This document shows positions 7,990 through 16,966 of a DNA stretch of 64,000 nucleotides, in pieces. Source of the DNA: Actinomycetes bacterium (lineage in GTDB: Bacteria; Actinomycetota; Actinomycetes; Mycobacteriales; Mycobacteriaceae); NCBI GenBank assembly GCA_029780675.1, contig JAKOYE010000101.1, positions 22,173 to 86,172 of the forward strand, in the 5' to 3' direction. Below the pieces are notes generated by a model. The model worked only from the letters and a program-made list of their open reading frames with translations. It ran no database searches and was not told the DNA's origin. Each line of letters starts with the position of its first letter. Position 1 is the first letter of the stretch. Position numbers and translations under genes: made by a program.

Positions 7990-8945
7990 TGCTGGCCGCG
8001 ACATGGTCGGCGATCGGTCTGCTTGCCGGCGCGCTCGGTTACCGCTGGCGCCATCACACTCTTCGGTTGTGCGCCGTAGTGGTGCTGACCGTCGTCGCGC
8101 TCCTCGTTGCCCTGGCGACGACCGGAGACGTCGCGCCGGTACTGGTCGGGGATGCGACGAAAATCCTCGTCGGGACTGTGCTGCTGTCGCTGGTTGCGGT
8201 GCTGCTGACCGTCCGCGCACTGCCTCGGCTTAGCAGCCGTCGCGACCGTGGCAGCGTCACCTTTGTCTGCTGCGCACTGGCAGGCGGCTACCTGGTGGTC
8301 GCGATGTTCTTGACGACTGCCGCAGACGAGCATCTGCGCGTAGGCCAACTGCCCCAGCTGCGCACCCGCGATGAGTTCCTCGCCCGCCGTGACGGCCCGG
8401 AGCAGTTGGGGGGCGTTCTTATGGAGGCAACCCTCAGTGATCGGAATCCCGGACCCGAAAACGTCGTCGCGTCGATCTCTTGCCCAACGATCGGCGGTGT
8501 TCGGATTCCCGGAACCGCCGCACGACTGCCAGACCGCTACCTCCTGGAGTTTCCCGGCGGACCACCGGTCATCGCGGCAGGGATCACCTCACCTCTTCAG
8601 GCCTGGCGGTGGCCCCTGGATCACGACACCGGCTCCGCTGAGTGCGTGCTGCGGCATTCCGCTCCGGTTGTCGTCTGGGGGGACATCCGGAAGGGGATGG
8701 GTGGCGACACGTCGACATCACAGACCGGACTGGCCGATACCCAGTTGATCGCGGCCGGAGACATCGCCTCCTTCGTGCGGGACTACGTCCCCGCTTCCCA
8801 GCGGACCGGGCGGGCAGTCCAGGCCCTCGCCGTCCTCAACGTAGGACTCGGAGCCCTGATGATCGCGGTGGGCGTCGCTACGTGGCGCAGGCTCACCCGG
8901 TACGGCCTGGACACTCCACCGAGAATCATGTGGCGATCCGGGTGA
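7989..8945 (+). CDS. Uncharacterised polytopic membrane protein
   Basis: I do not recognise this 318-residue protein. Four hydrophobic segments lie in the first 115 residues, then a soluble region of about 165 residues, then one C-terminal helix (about 285-306) and a short basic tail. A hydrophobic bundle, a soluble loop and a terminal helix recall GIDE-type membrane proteins, but I see no defining motif, so this is only a resemblance. The start chosen is the ATG that overlaps the previous stop. An earlier in-frame start would lie inside the previous gene. Confidence 0.6.
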   Translation: MLAATWSAIGLLAGALGYRWRHHTLRLCAVVVLTVVALLVALATTGDVAPVLVGDATKILVGTVLLSLVAVLLTVRALPRLSSRRDRGSVTFVCCALAGGYLVVAMFLTTAADEHLRVGQLPQLRTRDEFLARRDGPEQLGGVLMEATLSDRNPGPENVVASISCPTIGGVRIPGTAARLPDRYLLEFPGGPPVIAAGITSPLQAWRWPLDHDTGSAECVLRHSAPVVVWGDIRKGMGGDTSTSQTGLADTQLIAAGDIASFVRDYVPASQRTGRAVQALAVLNVGLGALMIAVGVATWRRLTRYGLDTPPRIMWRSG

Positions 8946-9005
8946 CCCCGTACGGCCAGTTGGGCCGTGCGGGCTCTCGTGATTCGTGGTCGCTAGGGTG
9001 ACGCC

Positions 9006-9857
9006 ATGGGCACCTTCTCCGGCAAAACCATGTTCATCTCCGGCGCCAGCCGCGGTATCGGTCTGGCGATCGCCAAGCGAGTGGCCGCCGACGGCGCCAA
9101 CATCGCGCTGGTGGCCAAGACCACCGAGCCGCATCCGAAGCTGCCCGGCACCATCTACACCGCAGCCAAGGAGATCGAGGAGGCCGGCGGACAGGCCCTG
9201 CCGATCGTCGGCGACGTCCGTGACGGAGATTCGGTGGCCGCAGCCGTCGCTCGGACGGTCGAGCAGTTCGGCGGGATCGACATGTGCGTCAACAACGCCA
9301 GCGCCATCAACCTCGGGTCCATCGAACAGGTGCCGCTCAAGCGTTTCGACCTGATGAACGGTATCGAGGTGCGCGGCACCTATGCGGTCTCCCAGGCCTG
9401 CATCCCGCACATGAAGGGCCGGGAGAACCCGCACATCCTGACCCTGTCCCCGCCGATCCGGCTCGAACCCAAGTGGCTGCGGCCCGCCCCGTACATGATG
9501 GCCAAGTACGGGATGACGTTGTGCGCGTTGGGTATTGCCGAAGAACTCAAGGACGCCGGGATCGCCTCGAACACGCTGTGGCCACGCACCATGATCGCCA
9601 CCGCGGCGGTGCAGAACCTGCTCGGCGGCGATGAGTCGATGGCCCGCTCCCGCAAGCCCGAGGTGTACGCCGACTCCGCCTACGCGGTGCTGAGCCGGCC
9701 CGCGCGCGAGTACACCGGACATTCCCTGCTGTGCGAGGACGTGTTGCTGGAGTCCGGCATCACCGACCTGTCGGTCTACGACTGCGTCCCGGGCTCGGAG
9801 TTGGGCGTGGACCTGTGGGTGGACAGCCCGAATCCGCCGGGGTACGCCCAGCCCTAG
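9006..9857 (+). CDS. Short-chain dehydrogenase/reductase (Rv3224-like)
   Basis: A 283-residue classical SDR. The Rossmann nucleotide-binding motif is SGASRGIGLAIA near residues 14-25, NNAS follows near 97-100, and the catalytic tyrosine and lysine are in YMMAK near 165-169. It resembles HSDL2-type SDRs with a long insertion after the first beta-alpha units (KTTEPHPKLPGTIYTAAKEI). The cofactor is probably NADP(H). The substrate is unknown; the family suggests a lipid or xenobiotic alcohol/ketone. It is the positional equivalent of Rv3224 near sigH. Confidence 0.87.
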   Translation: MGTFSGKTMFISGASRGIGLAIAKRVAADGANIALVAKTTEPHPKLPGTIYTAAKEIEEAGGQALPIVGDVRDGDSVAAAVARTVEQFGGIDMCVNNASAINLGSIEQVPLKRFDLMNGIEVRGTYAVSQACIPHMKGRENPHILTLSPPIRLEPKWLRPAPYMMAKYGMTLCALGIAEELKDAGIASNTLWPRTMIATAAVQNLLGGDESMARSRKPEVYADSAYAVLSRPAREYTGHSLLCEDVLLESGITDLSVYDCVPGSELGVDLWVDSPNPPGYAQP

Positions 9858-9905
9858 GGATGCGCCCACGCGGCGCGGATTTTTGTCGGGCTGCCTCGAT
9901 AGAAT

Positions 9906-9921
9906 TCGAACATGCATTCGA
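9906..9921. promoter_or_regulatory. LexA (SOS) box over the start of the DUF222/HNH gene
   Basis: TCGAAC-ATGC-ATTCGA matches the mycobacterial LexA consensus TCGAAC-N4-GTTCGA at 11 of 12 positions. It directly follows a TAGAAT -10 element (9900-9905) and spans the ATG at 9912, so LexA bound here would cover both promoter and start. The distance from the -10 implies leaderless transcription. Confidence 0.7.
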
Positions 9922-11270
9922 AGGATGTCGACGGGGCGGTCGAACAGATCGACGCCGCCATCGACGTCCTCGAATCGATCGATCTGACCGGCCTGAACGC
10001 CGGGGATCTCATCCGGCTGGCCGGTCGCTGCGAGACACTCGTCCGCCGGCAGGCGGTGGTGCGTGGCGACATCGCCCTGGAGGTCGGACGCCGGGACGTC
10101 AGCGAGGTAGGTGGGGCGCCGCACAGGGTGCTGGCCGACTGGCTGCGGATCAGCCCCGCCGAGGCGCGCCGGCGGGCGGCCATGGTGGAGCCGCTGACGG
10201 GGCGGACCGCACTGACCGGCGAGCCGCTACCCGCGCGCCAGCCCGCGACAGCACAGGCCTGGCGGGAGGGCGTGCTCGACGTCGAGCATGTGCGGGTCAT
10301 CCAGCGGTTTCTGGCCGACTTGCCGATCGCGGTGCCACGCGATGACCGGGAGGACGCCGAGGCGTTCCTCGCCGGACATGCCCGCACACTGCGGCCGGAT
10401 CAGCTGGCCCGACTGGCTGAGAGGTTGGCGCTGACGCTCAACCCCGATGGCGATTTCAGCGACGCCGACCGGGCGCTGCGCCGGGGATTCACCTGGAGCA
10501 GGCAGGACGCCAACGGGATGAGCACCGGGCGGCTCGTGGCCACCCCGGCACTGCGGGCCGAGTTCGACGCATGGTTTGCCAAGTTCGCCGCCCCCGGCGT
10601 GTGCAATCCGGCTGACCCGCACCCCGCCGTCGACGACCAACCCAGCCAGGACCAGATCGACGCCGACCGGCGCACCCATGCTCAGCGTCAACACGATGCC
10701 CTGTCCGCGCTCGTGCGCGGCCAACTCGGTGACCCGAAACTGGGCACCCACCGGGGACTCCCCGTCACGGTGATCATCTCAGCGAGCCTGCAAGACCTGC
10801 AGAGCCAGGCCGGGCTCGGCGTGACCGCAGGTGGCACCGTCGTCCCGATGAGCGACGTCATCCGGATGAGCAGCCACGCGTACCACTATCTGACCGTGTT
10901 CGACGAGTCGTCCGGACGCTCGCTGTGGCTGGGACGGAGCAAGCGCATCGCCTCCGCCGATCAGTGGGTGGTCCTCTATGAATCGGACAGGGGGTGCACG
11001 TTCCCCGGATGTACCGTTCCGGGCTACGGCTGCCAAGCCCATCACGCCGTCAAGGGCTGGGCGCAGGGCGGGTCCACCGACATCGACGATCTGACGCTGG
11101 CCTGCGGGCCGCACAACCGTCTGGTCGAACGGTGCGGCTGGACGACCCGCAAACGCAGCGACGGAACGACCGAATGGCTACCGCCACCTCAGCTACCGCT
11201 TGTCGGCGGAGTGAACTCCTACCACCACGCGGACAAGGTCGTCCGCCGGTTCCGAAGGGCGAAGGAGTGA
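9912..11270 (+). CDS. DUF222/13E12 repeat family protein with C-terminal HNH domain
   Basis: A 452-residue member of the mycobacterial 13E12 repeat family. The N-terminal two thirds is the helical DUF222 region. The C-terminus holds a zinc-associated HNH nuclease-like motif: CTFPGC, then [14 protein letters not shown] with the central histidines, and a final CGPHNRLV. The biological role is not established; HNH suggests DNA cleavage or mobile-element behaviour. The start lies inside a LexA-like box just after a -10 element, so SOS induction is likely, as is known for several 13E12 genes in M. tuberculosis. It is a probable accessory gene between SDR and aldehyde dehydrogenase. Confidence 0.88.
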   Translation: MHSKDVDGAVEQIDAAIDVLESIDLTGLNAGDLIRLAGRCETLVRRQAVVRGDIALEVGRRDVSEVGGAPHRVLADWLRISPAEARRRAAMVEPLTGRTALTGEPLPARQPATAQAWREGVLDVEHVRVIQRFLADLPIAVPRDDREDAEAFLAGHARTLRPDQLARLAERLALTLNPDGDFSDADRALRRGFTWSRQDANGMSTGRLVATPALRAEFDAWFAKFAAPGVCNPADPHPAVDDQPSQDQIDADRRTHAQRQHDALSALVRGQLGDPKLGTHRGLPVTVIISASLQDLQSQAGLGVTAGGTVVPMSDVIRMSSHAYHYLTVFDESSGRSLWLGRSKRIASADQWVVLYESDRGCTFPGCTVPGYGCQAHHAVKGWAQGGSTDIDDLTLACGPHNRLVERCGWTTRKRSDGTTEWLPPPQLPLVGGVNSYHHADKVVRRFRRAKE

Positions 11271-11302
11271 GGATCGGGGGTTGGTTGTGCCCGGCTCTTG
11301 GC

Positions 11303-12835
11303 TCAGCCCTTACCGATCCCGAAACGGCGAAGCCCGTGGCCGGCGAAAGCCCGCATGGCCGCCAGCGCCAGCTTGACCTGGCTCTTCGACGAGGAGTACC
11401 AGAGCAGCTCGGACTTCTGGGTCGGGATCCGCGGGGCGGTGATGGCCTGCTGCCGGCAGAACTTGATCAGTCCCGCCGCTCCGCCCGCCCGGTATCCGAT
11501 ACCGGATTCCTTCCAGCCGCCCATCGGCAGGCCGGGGCAGAACACGTTGGTCAGCGCGTCGTTGACGTTGACCGCGCCGCACTCCAGCCGCCGGGCCACC
11601 CGCTCGCCGCGGGCGTTGTCCCCGGTCCACACGGTGGCGGACAACCCGTACTTGGAATCGTTGGCCAGCCGCACGGCCTCGTCCTCATCGGCGACCTTGA
11701 CCACCGGCAGGGTGGGCCCGAAGGTCTCCTCGGCGATGCAGGTCATCTCCGGGGTGACGTCGGCGAGCACGGTCGGCTGGAAGAAGGTGCCCCGCCCTGC
11801 GGGCTTGCCGCCTGCCAGCACCCGGGCGCCGGCCTCGGTGGCCTCATCGACGTGACGGGCGACGATATCCCGCTGGGCGGCGGTGGCCATCGCGCCGACG
11901 TCGAAGGTCAGACCCGGCGCGGATTCGCTCCCCTGCTGAAGTTTGCGGACGTTCTCGGTCAGCCGGGCGACGAACTCGTCGTACACCGGAGCCTCGACAT
12001 AGACCCGCTCCACCGAAACGCACACCTGCCCGGAATTGAACATCCCGCCCCAGGCGATGCCGTTGGCGGCGCGCTCGACATCGGCGTCGGCCAGCACGAT
12101 CGCCGGGTCCTTACCGCCGAGTTCCAGGCTGAACGGCTTGAGCTGCTCGGCGCAGGCCACCCCGACCTTGCGGCCGGTGGCCGTCGACCCGGTGAAGTGG
12201 ACGTAATCGGACACGTCGATCACCGATGCGCCGGTGGCGCCATAGCCGGTGGCCAGCGCCAGCACCGGCGGAGCACCGACCTCGTTCCAGCCGCGGACGA
12301 ACTCGACGGCCGAAAGCGGAGTCACCTCAGAGGGTTTCAGCAAGACCGCCGCCCCGGCGGCCAGCGCGGGCACCACGTCCAGTGCCAGCATCGCCAGGGG
12401 GAAATTCCACGGCTCGATGATCCCCACCACCGGGTAGGGCCGGTAGACCGTGGTGAGCTTCTTGACGCGGTAGAGCAGGCTGTGCGGGGTCGGGTGCTTG
12501 TCGGCGAGGAACTCCTCGGCGTGGCCGGCCCAATAGTTGATCGAGTCGGCCAGGGCGACCGCCTCGACGCTGGCGTCGCCGCGGGACTTGCCGGTCTCCG
12601 ACATCAACACGTCGGTGAGATGGCCGGTGTTGTCCAGGACCCACTCCTGCCAGCGCATCATCCAGGTCTTGCGACCGCGCGGGCCGATGGCCTCCCACTC
12701 GGCCTGTGCGGCGCGCAGTTGACGGGCTTTCTCGGCGACAACCTCGGGGCTGTCGACGGGCACCGAACCGACGACGCTGCCGTCGGCCGGGTTGTGCACG
12801 GTGATGGTGTCTGTGCTGGTCTGAACCGCAGTCAT
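11303..12835 (-). CDS. NAD(P)-dependent aldehyde dehydrogenase
   Basis: A 510-residue ALDH superfamily enzyme. EPWNFPLAM marks the conserved N-terminal catalytic asparagine region, [12 protein letters not shown] the cofactor site, LELGGKDP the general-base glutamate, and [13 protein letters not shown] the nucleophilic cysteine. It oxidises an aldehyde to the acid; the substrate is not evident, and the succinate-semialdehyde class is one possibility. The C-terminal 40 residues are basic and amphipathic, unlike the shortest family members, and could touch the membrane. It is transcribed away from the DUF222 gene, with 32 bases between their ends. Confidence 0.87.
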   Translation of the reverse strand: MTAVQTSTDTITVHNPADGSVVGSVPVDSPEVVAEKARQLRAAQAEWEAIGPRGRKTWMMRWQEWVLDNTGHLTDVLMSETGKSRGDASVEAVALADSINYWAGHAEEFLADKHPTPHSLLYRVKKLTTVYRPYPVVGIIEPWNFPLAMLALDVVPALAAGAAVLLKPSEVTPLSAVEFVRGWNEVGAPPVLALATGYGATGASVIDVSDYVHFTGSTATGRKVGVACAEQLKPFSLELGGKDPAIVLADADVERAANGIAWGGMFNSGQVCVSVERVYVEAPVYDEFVARLTENVRKLQQGSESAPGLTFDVGAMATAAQRDIVARHVDEATEAGARVLAGGKPAGRGTFFQPTVLADVTPEMTCIAEETFGPTLPVVKVADEDEAVRLANDSKYGLSATVWTGDNARGERVARRLECGAVNVNDALTNVFCPGLPMGGWKESGIGYRAGGAAGLIKFCRQQAITAPRIPTQKSELLWYSSSKSQVKLALAAMRAFAGHGLRRFGIGKG

Positions 12836-12844
12836 GCTGCGAGC

Positions 12845-13660
12845 TTAGAACAAACCCACCGGTTGGTTGCCCGGCCCTGCCGGTTCGATGAGCTCAGGAC
12901 CGTTGTTGGCGACGTTGTTGACCATTGTCGACACCTCCCGCATTGCCATCGGGGCGGTGTCCGGCGGGCCGACGAGCAGATCCTGTGGCGCGGGGGCCTC
13001 CGGATCGAGCCAGCGGTCCCAGTCGGATTCGGCGAGCACCAGGGGCATCCGGTCATGCACCCGGGCGAAACCGCCGACCGCATCGGTGGTGATGACGGTG
13101 CAGGTCAGCATGGGTTCAGCCGCTGGGTCCGGACCGGGGCGCCACACCGACCACAGCCCGGCCACCAGCAGCGGTTTGCCGTCCGGCCGGAAGAAGTAGA
13201 ACGGAGTCTTGCGGCCCCGCCTCGGATGAGTTCCGGCGCCCTCCGCGTGGGGTTCGTTGGGCTGCCACTCGTAGTAACCGTCCATCGGGATCAGGCAGCG
13301 CTTACGGGCCGCGGCGGACCGGAACGCCGGCGAGGTGGTGACGGTTTCGGCGCGGGCGTTGATCAGTTGCGGGCCACGGGTGGGCGGGCCACCGTCGGGG
13401 CCGGGTTTCACCCAGGACGGCAGCAGTCCCCAACGCATCAGCCGGATGCGACGGTGGTCCTCGCGGTCGACGACGGCCACGATCGGGGTGGTCGGCGCCA
13501 CGTTGTAGTTAGCGGCACCGTAGTTAGCGGCACCGTAGTTAGCGGCACCGTAGTTAGCGGCACCGTAGTTGGAGGCACCGCTCACGCCGGTCTCGTCGAT
13601 CGCATCAAGTTCCAGGGCCAGCCGAGCAGGATCGGTGGTCATTGCGAAACGCCCGCACAC
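12845..13660 (-). CDS. SRAP domain protein (HMCES/YedK family, abasic-site DNA-protein crosslinker)
   Basis: A 271-residue SRAP protein. The GTG start places the catalytic Cys at position 2 (CGRFAM) once Met is removed; Cys2 forms a thiazolidine crosslink with abasic sites in single-stranded DNA. Other family residues are visible: NYNVAPT, DGYYEWQ with the active-site Glu, and HDRMPLVL with the conserved His. It protects abasic sites during replication and is the positional equivalent of Rv3226c. A run of five-residue repeats (NYGAA) is inserted just before NYNVAPT. The much longer ORF upstream is ignored because Cys2 must follow the start. Confidence 0.92.
   Translation of the reverse strand: MCGRFAMTTDPARLALELDAIDETGVSGASNYGAANYGAANYGAANYGAANYNVAPTTPIVAVVDREDHRRIRLMRWGLLPSWVKPGPDGGPPTRGPQLINARAETVTTSPAFRSAAARKRCLIPMDGYYEWQPNEPHAEGAGTHPRRGRKTPFYFFRPDGKPLLVAGLWSVWRPGPDPAAEPMLTCTVITTDAVGGFARVHDRMPLVLAESDWDRWLDPEAPAPQDLLVGPPDTAPMAMREVSTMVNNVANNGPELIEPAGPGNQPVGLF
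13504..13578. repeat. 15-bp tandem repeat (five units) inside the SRAP gene
   Basis: Five copies of CGTAGTTAGCGGCAC, the outer two slightly changed, encode a repeated Asn-Tyr-Gly-Ala-Ala on the minus strand (about residues 28-52). Copies are in frame and nearly identical, so copy number probably varies between strains. Confidence 0.93.
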
Positions 13661-13720
13661 ACCACCATTGTGACGGGCCCTTTGCCGGACCGGCGGGACG
13701 CAGCAGGGCAGGATGGAGCC

Positions 13721-15058
13721 GTGAACCTCTGGCCTGCCCCTACCGCCCCCGGACCGGTGCATGCCACGGTGGCGGTCCCGGGCTCGAAGTCGATGACGAA
13801 CCGGGCGCTCATCCTGGCCGCGCTGGCCGCCGCGCAGGGTGGCGGCCCGTCCCACCTCACCGGGGCGTTGCGCAGCCGTGACACCGACCTGATGATCGGC
13901 GCGCTGCAGACCCTCGGGTTCACCGTCGACGGTGCCGGCGCCGACCTGGTCGTCGGCGGGGGCCTGGATGCCGGAACGGACGCCCGCATCGACTGCGGCC
14001 TGGCCGGCACCGTGCTGCGCTTCGTCCCGCCCCTGGCCGCGCTCGGTTCGGCGGCGGTGACGTTCGACGGCGACGAGCAGGCTCGGGCCCGGCCGATCAC
14101 TCCCCTGCTGGATGCGCTGCGCGGACTCGGCGTCGATATCCGCACCGCTGCTCCCGACGCCGGACTGCCGTTCACCGTGCAGGGCCACGGTGCGGTGGCC
14201 GGCGGCACGGTCCGCATCGACGCCTCGGCGTCCTCGCAGTTCGTCTCCGGCCTGCTGCTGTCGGGGGCCGCGTTCACCGGGGGGCTGACCGTCGAGCACA
14301 CCGGGACCACGGTGCCCTCAGCCCCGCACATCGCGATGACGGTGGCCATGCTCGCCGAGGCCGGCATCGAGGTCGACGACACCGTGCCGAACCGCTGGCG
14401 GGTCGCCCCGGGCCGGGCGAAGGCCCACCGGTGGGCGATCGAACCGGACCTGTCCAACGCGGTTCCGTTCGCCGCCGCGGCGGCGGTGACCGGCGGGCAG
14501 GTTCGGATCACCGGGTGGCCGACCATCAGCGTCCAGCCCGCACCGATCATCCTGGCCATCCTTCGCCTGCTGGGATGCACTGTCGCCCATCAGGATTCCG
14601 CCCACGCAGATTCCGACCATGAGAATTCCGACCATAAGGATTCGGGTCTTCTGGTGACGGGACCGAACGGCTACAGCGGTTTCGACATGGACCTCAACGA
14701 AGTCGGCGAGCTGACTCCGTCGATGGCGGTGCTGGCCGCGCTGGCCGAGCCGGGCTCGGTGTCGCGGCTCACCGGGATCGCGCATCTGCGCGGTCACGAG
14801 ACCGATCGGCTCTCCGCCCTGAGCACTGAGATCAACCGGCTCGGCGGGGACTGCGTCGAAGAACCCGACGCCCTGGTGATCACCGCCCGGCCGCTGCACG
14901 GCGGCGTCTGGCACTCCTACGCCGACCACCGGATGGCGATGGCCGGTGCGATCGTCGGGCTGCGGGTGCCCGGCGTTCAGGTCGAGAACATCGCCACGAC
15001 CGCCAAGACCCTGCCGGAGTTCCCCGCGCTGTGGGCGGCGCTGCTGGGGTCGGTTTGA
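13721..15058 (+). CDS. aroA: 3-phosphoshikimate 1-carboxyvinyltransferase (EPSP synthase)
   Basis: A 445-residue EPSP synthase (shikimate pathway, sixth step: shikimate-3-phosphate plus phosphoenolpyruvate to EPSP). Family signatures are [16 protein letters not shown] near the N-terminus, [35 protein letters not shown] and [12 protein letters not shown]. The GTG start gives the family N-terminus LWPAPTAP; the 1354-residue ORF containing it is an artefact of a long open frame. About 15 extra acidic/His residues from a tandem repeat sit in a surface loop (about 292-306). The stop overlaps the rsgA TTG start. Confidence 0.95.
   Translation: MNLWPAPTAPGPVHATVAVPGSKSMTNRALILAALAAAQGGGPSHLTGALRSRDTDLMIGALQTLGFTVDGAGADLVVGGGLDAGTDARIDCGLAGTVLRFVPPLAALGSAAVTFDGDEQARARPITPLLDALRGLGVDIRTAAPDAGLPFTVQGHGAVAGGTVRIDASASSQFVSGLLLSGAAFTGGLTVEHTGTTVPSAPHIAMTVAMLAEAGIEVDDTVPNRWRVAPGRAKAHRWAIEPDLSNAVPFAAAAAVTGGQVRITGWPTISVQPAPIILAILRLLGCTVAHQDSAHADSDHENSDHKDSGLLVTGPNGYSGFDMDLNEVGELTPSMAVLAALAEPGSVSRLTGIAHLRGHETDRLSALSTEINRLGGDCVEEPDALVITARPLHGGVWHSYADHRMAMAGAIVGLRVPGVQVENIATTAKTLPEFPALWAALLGSV
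14594..14638. repeat. 15-bp tandem repeat inside aroA
   Basis: Three units (GATTCCGCCCACGCA, GATTCCGACCATGAG, AATTCCGACCATAAG) plus a partial fourth encode an Asp/Asn-Ser-x-His-x repeat, in frame, in a loop before [13 protein letters not shown]. Confidence 0.88.
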
Positions 15059-16080
15059 TCGCACGCGAGTACGACGAGTCCGATGTGCACGTCCGCGCCG
15101 GACGCCGCGGCTCCCGTCCGCGCACCAAGACCCGACCCGAGCACGCCGACGCCGAATCGGCCATGGTCGTGACGGTGGATCGGGGCCGGTGGGGATGCGT
15201 CCTGAGCGATCCGCACCGCCGGGTGACCGCCATGCGGGCCCGCGAACTGGGCCGCACCCCGATCGTCGTCGGCGACCAGGTGGACGTGGTCGGCGATCTG
15301 TCCGGGCGGCCCGACACGCTGGCCCGGATCGTGCGCCGCGGTCCCCGCCGCAGCGTGCTGCGCCGCACCGCCGACGACACCGACCCGACCGAACGGGTGG
15401 TGGTCGCCAACGCCGACCAGATGATGGTGGTGGTGGCACTGGCCGACCCGCCTCCGCGCACCGGATTGGTGGACCGGGCCTTGATCGCCGCCTACACCGG
15501 GGGCCTTCGGCCCATCCTGTGCCTGACCAAGACCGACCTCGCCCCGGCGGAGCCCTTCGCCGAGCAGTTTGCCGATCTGGACCTGACCGTGGTGACCGCC
15601 GGACGCGACCAACCGCTGGAACCGGTGCACCAACTCCTGGACGGCCATACCACGGTGCTCCTCGGCCATTCCGGCGTCGGTAAATCCACCCTGGTGAATC
15701 GGCTTGTGCCGCAGGCAGATCGGGCCACGGGCGACGTGTCGGGGGTGGGCAAGGGCCGGCACACCTCCACCCAGTCGGTGGCGCTGCCGTTGGCCGCCGG
15801 AGGGTGGGTGATCGACACCCCCGGGCTGCGGTCGTTCGGGCTGGCCCATATCGCCCCCGACGACGTCGTCACCGCGTTCTCCGATCTGGCCGCGGCGGTG
15901 GCGGACTGCCCCCGCGGCTGCGGGCATCTCGGCCCGCCCGCCGACCCGGAGTGCGCGCTGGACGCGCTCGAGGGCGCTCCGGCCCGGCGGGTGGCCGCCG
16001 CCCGCCGACTGCTGACCGTGCTTCACCAACAGCGTGCTTCACCAACAGGAGGAGAGACAGACAGGATGAGAGATCAATGA
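15055..16080 (+). CDS. rsgA: Ribosome small-subunit GTPase RsgA (YjeQ)
   Basis: A 341-residue circularly permuted GTPase that helps mature the 30S subunit. After an OB-like N-terminal domain the permuted G motifs appear as LTKTD (G4), [14 protein letters not shown] (G1, P-loop) and DTPG (G3), followed by the zinc domain CPRGCGH...PECAL. The TTG start overlaps the aroA stop (TTGA) and gives the conserved [12 protein letters not shown]-terminus. A 16-bp exact tandem duplication near the 3' end shifts the frame, so the C-terminal tail differs from the family. The stop overlaps the next ATG (ATGA). Confidence 0.92.
   Translation: MIAREYDESDVHVRAGRRGSRPRTKTRPEHADAESAMVVTVDRGRWGCVLSDPHRRVTAMRARELGRTPIVVGDQVDVVGDLSGRPDTLARIVRRGPRRSVLRRTADDTDPTERVVVANADQMMVVVALADPPPRTGLVDRALIAAYTGGLRPILCLTKTDLAPAEPFAEQFADLDLTVVTAGRDQPLEPVHQLLDGHTTVLLGHSGVGKSTLVNRLVPQADRATGDVSGVGKGRHTSTQSVALPLAAGGWVIDTPGLRSFGLAHIAPDDVVTAFSDLAAAVADCPRGCGHLGPPADPECALDALEGAPARRVAAARRLLTVLHQQRASPTGGETDRMRDQ
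16017..16048. repeat. Exact 16-bp tandem duplication at the 3' end of rsgA
   Basis: CGTGCTTCACCAACAG occurs twice in direct succession. As 16 is not a multiple of three, the second copy changes the reading frame and gives RsgA an unusual tail, and sets the stop codon that overlaps the next gene. Confidence 0.93.
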
Positions 16081-16934
16081 GCACCACCGTGGGCGGCGTC
16101 CCGCTCATCACCCTGAACGACGGCCATCAGATCCCGCAGTTGGGGTTCGGGGTGTACCAGGTTCCCCCGGAAGAGACCGCAACGACCGTTCGCACGGCGG
16201 TGGAGATCGGCTACCGGCACATCGACACCGCTCAGATGTACGGCAACGAGAAAGGCGTCGGTCAGGGGATCCGGGATGCGGGTGTCGACCGTGGCCACGT
16301 GTTCATCACCAGCAAGCTCAACAACGGTTTTCACCGCCCGGATGACGCCCGCCGGGCCTTCGACCAGACGCTGGCGGATCTGGGCACCGACTACGTCGAC
16401 CTGTTCCTCATCCACTGGCCGCTGCCCACCCGCTACGACGGCGACTTCGTCTCCACCTGGAAGACGTTGGAGGAGTTCAAGGCCGACGGCCGGGCCCGCA
16501 GCATTGGGGTGTCCAACTTCGAGATCCATCACCTCGAGGAACTCGCCCGCGAGACGCAGACGGTGCCCGCGGTCAACCAGATCGAGGTGCATCCGTATCT
16601 CACCAACGACGCGGTCCGGGCCTACGGCGTCGAGCACAACATCGTCACCGAGGGATGGTCGCCGATCGCCCGTGGCAACGTACTGACCGACCCGGTGGTG
16701 TTGCGGATCGCGCGGGCCACCGGGGCGCACCCGGCCCAGGTGGTGCTGCGCTGGCATATCGAACGGGGCGATGTGGTGTTCCCCAAGTCGATGCACCCAC
16801 AGCGGATCAAGGAGAACTTCGAGATCTTCGACTTCGAGATCAACGACGAGGAGATCGAGGCGCTCACCGCACTCGACCGCGGTGAGAAGGGGCGCCAGGG
16901 GCCGCACCCGGACGTGTTCGACTGGATCGGCTGA
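16077..16934 (+). CDS. Aldo/keto reductase
   Basis: A 285-residue AKR-family NADPH-dependent oxidoreductase. The catalytic tetrad is visible: Asp and Tyr in DTAQMYGNE near residues 49-57, Lys in TSKLNNG near 81, and His in LIHWPLP near 113. SIGVSNF near 147 and FPKSMHPQRI near 238 bind the cofactor. It resembles mycobacterial AKRs of the 2,5-diketogluconate reductase-like group; the natural substrate is probably a small dicarbonyl. The ATG overlaps the rsgA stop, completing an aroA-rsgA-AKR run with overlapping ends. Confidence 0.9.
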   Translation: MSTTVGGVPLITLNDGHQIPQLGFGVYQVPPEETATTVRTAVEIGYRHIDTAQMYGNEKGVGQGIRDAGVDRGHVFITSKLNNGFHRPDDARRAFDQTLADLGTDYVDLFLIHWPLPTRYDGDFVSTWKTLEEFKADGRARSIGVSNFEIHHLEELARETQTVPAVNQIEVHPYLTNDAVRAYGVEHNIVTEGWSPIARGNVLTDPVVLRIARATGAHPAQVVLRWHIERGDVVFPKSMHPQRIKENFEIFDFEINDEEIEALTALDRGEKGRQGPHPDVFDWIG

Positions 16935-16966
16935 TCCGGTCTCAGCGCCCTGTTCGGGTTCAGCGC

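Noticed and set aside
10994-15058. A 1354-codon plus-strand ORF
   Set aside because: It runs antisense through the aldehyde dehydrogenase and SRAP genes and only its last 445 codons (AroA) show family motifs; the rest is a GC-driven open frame.
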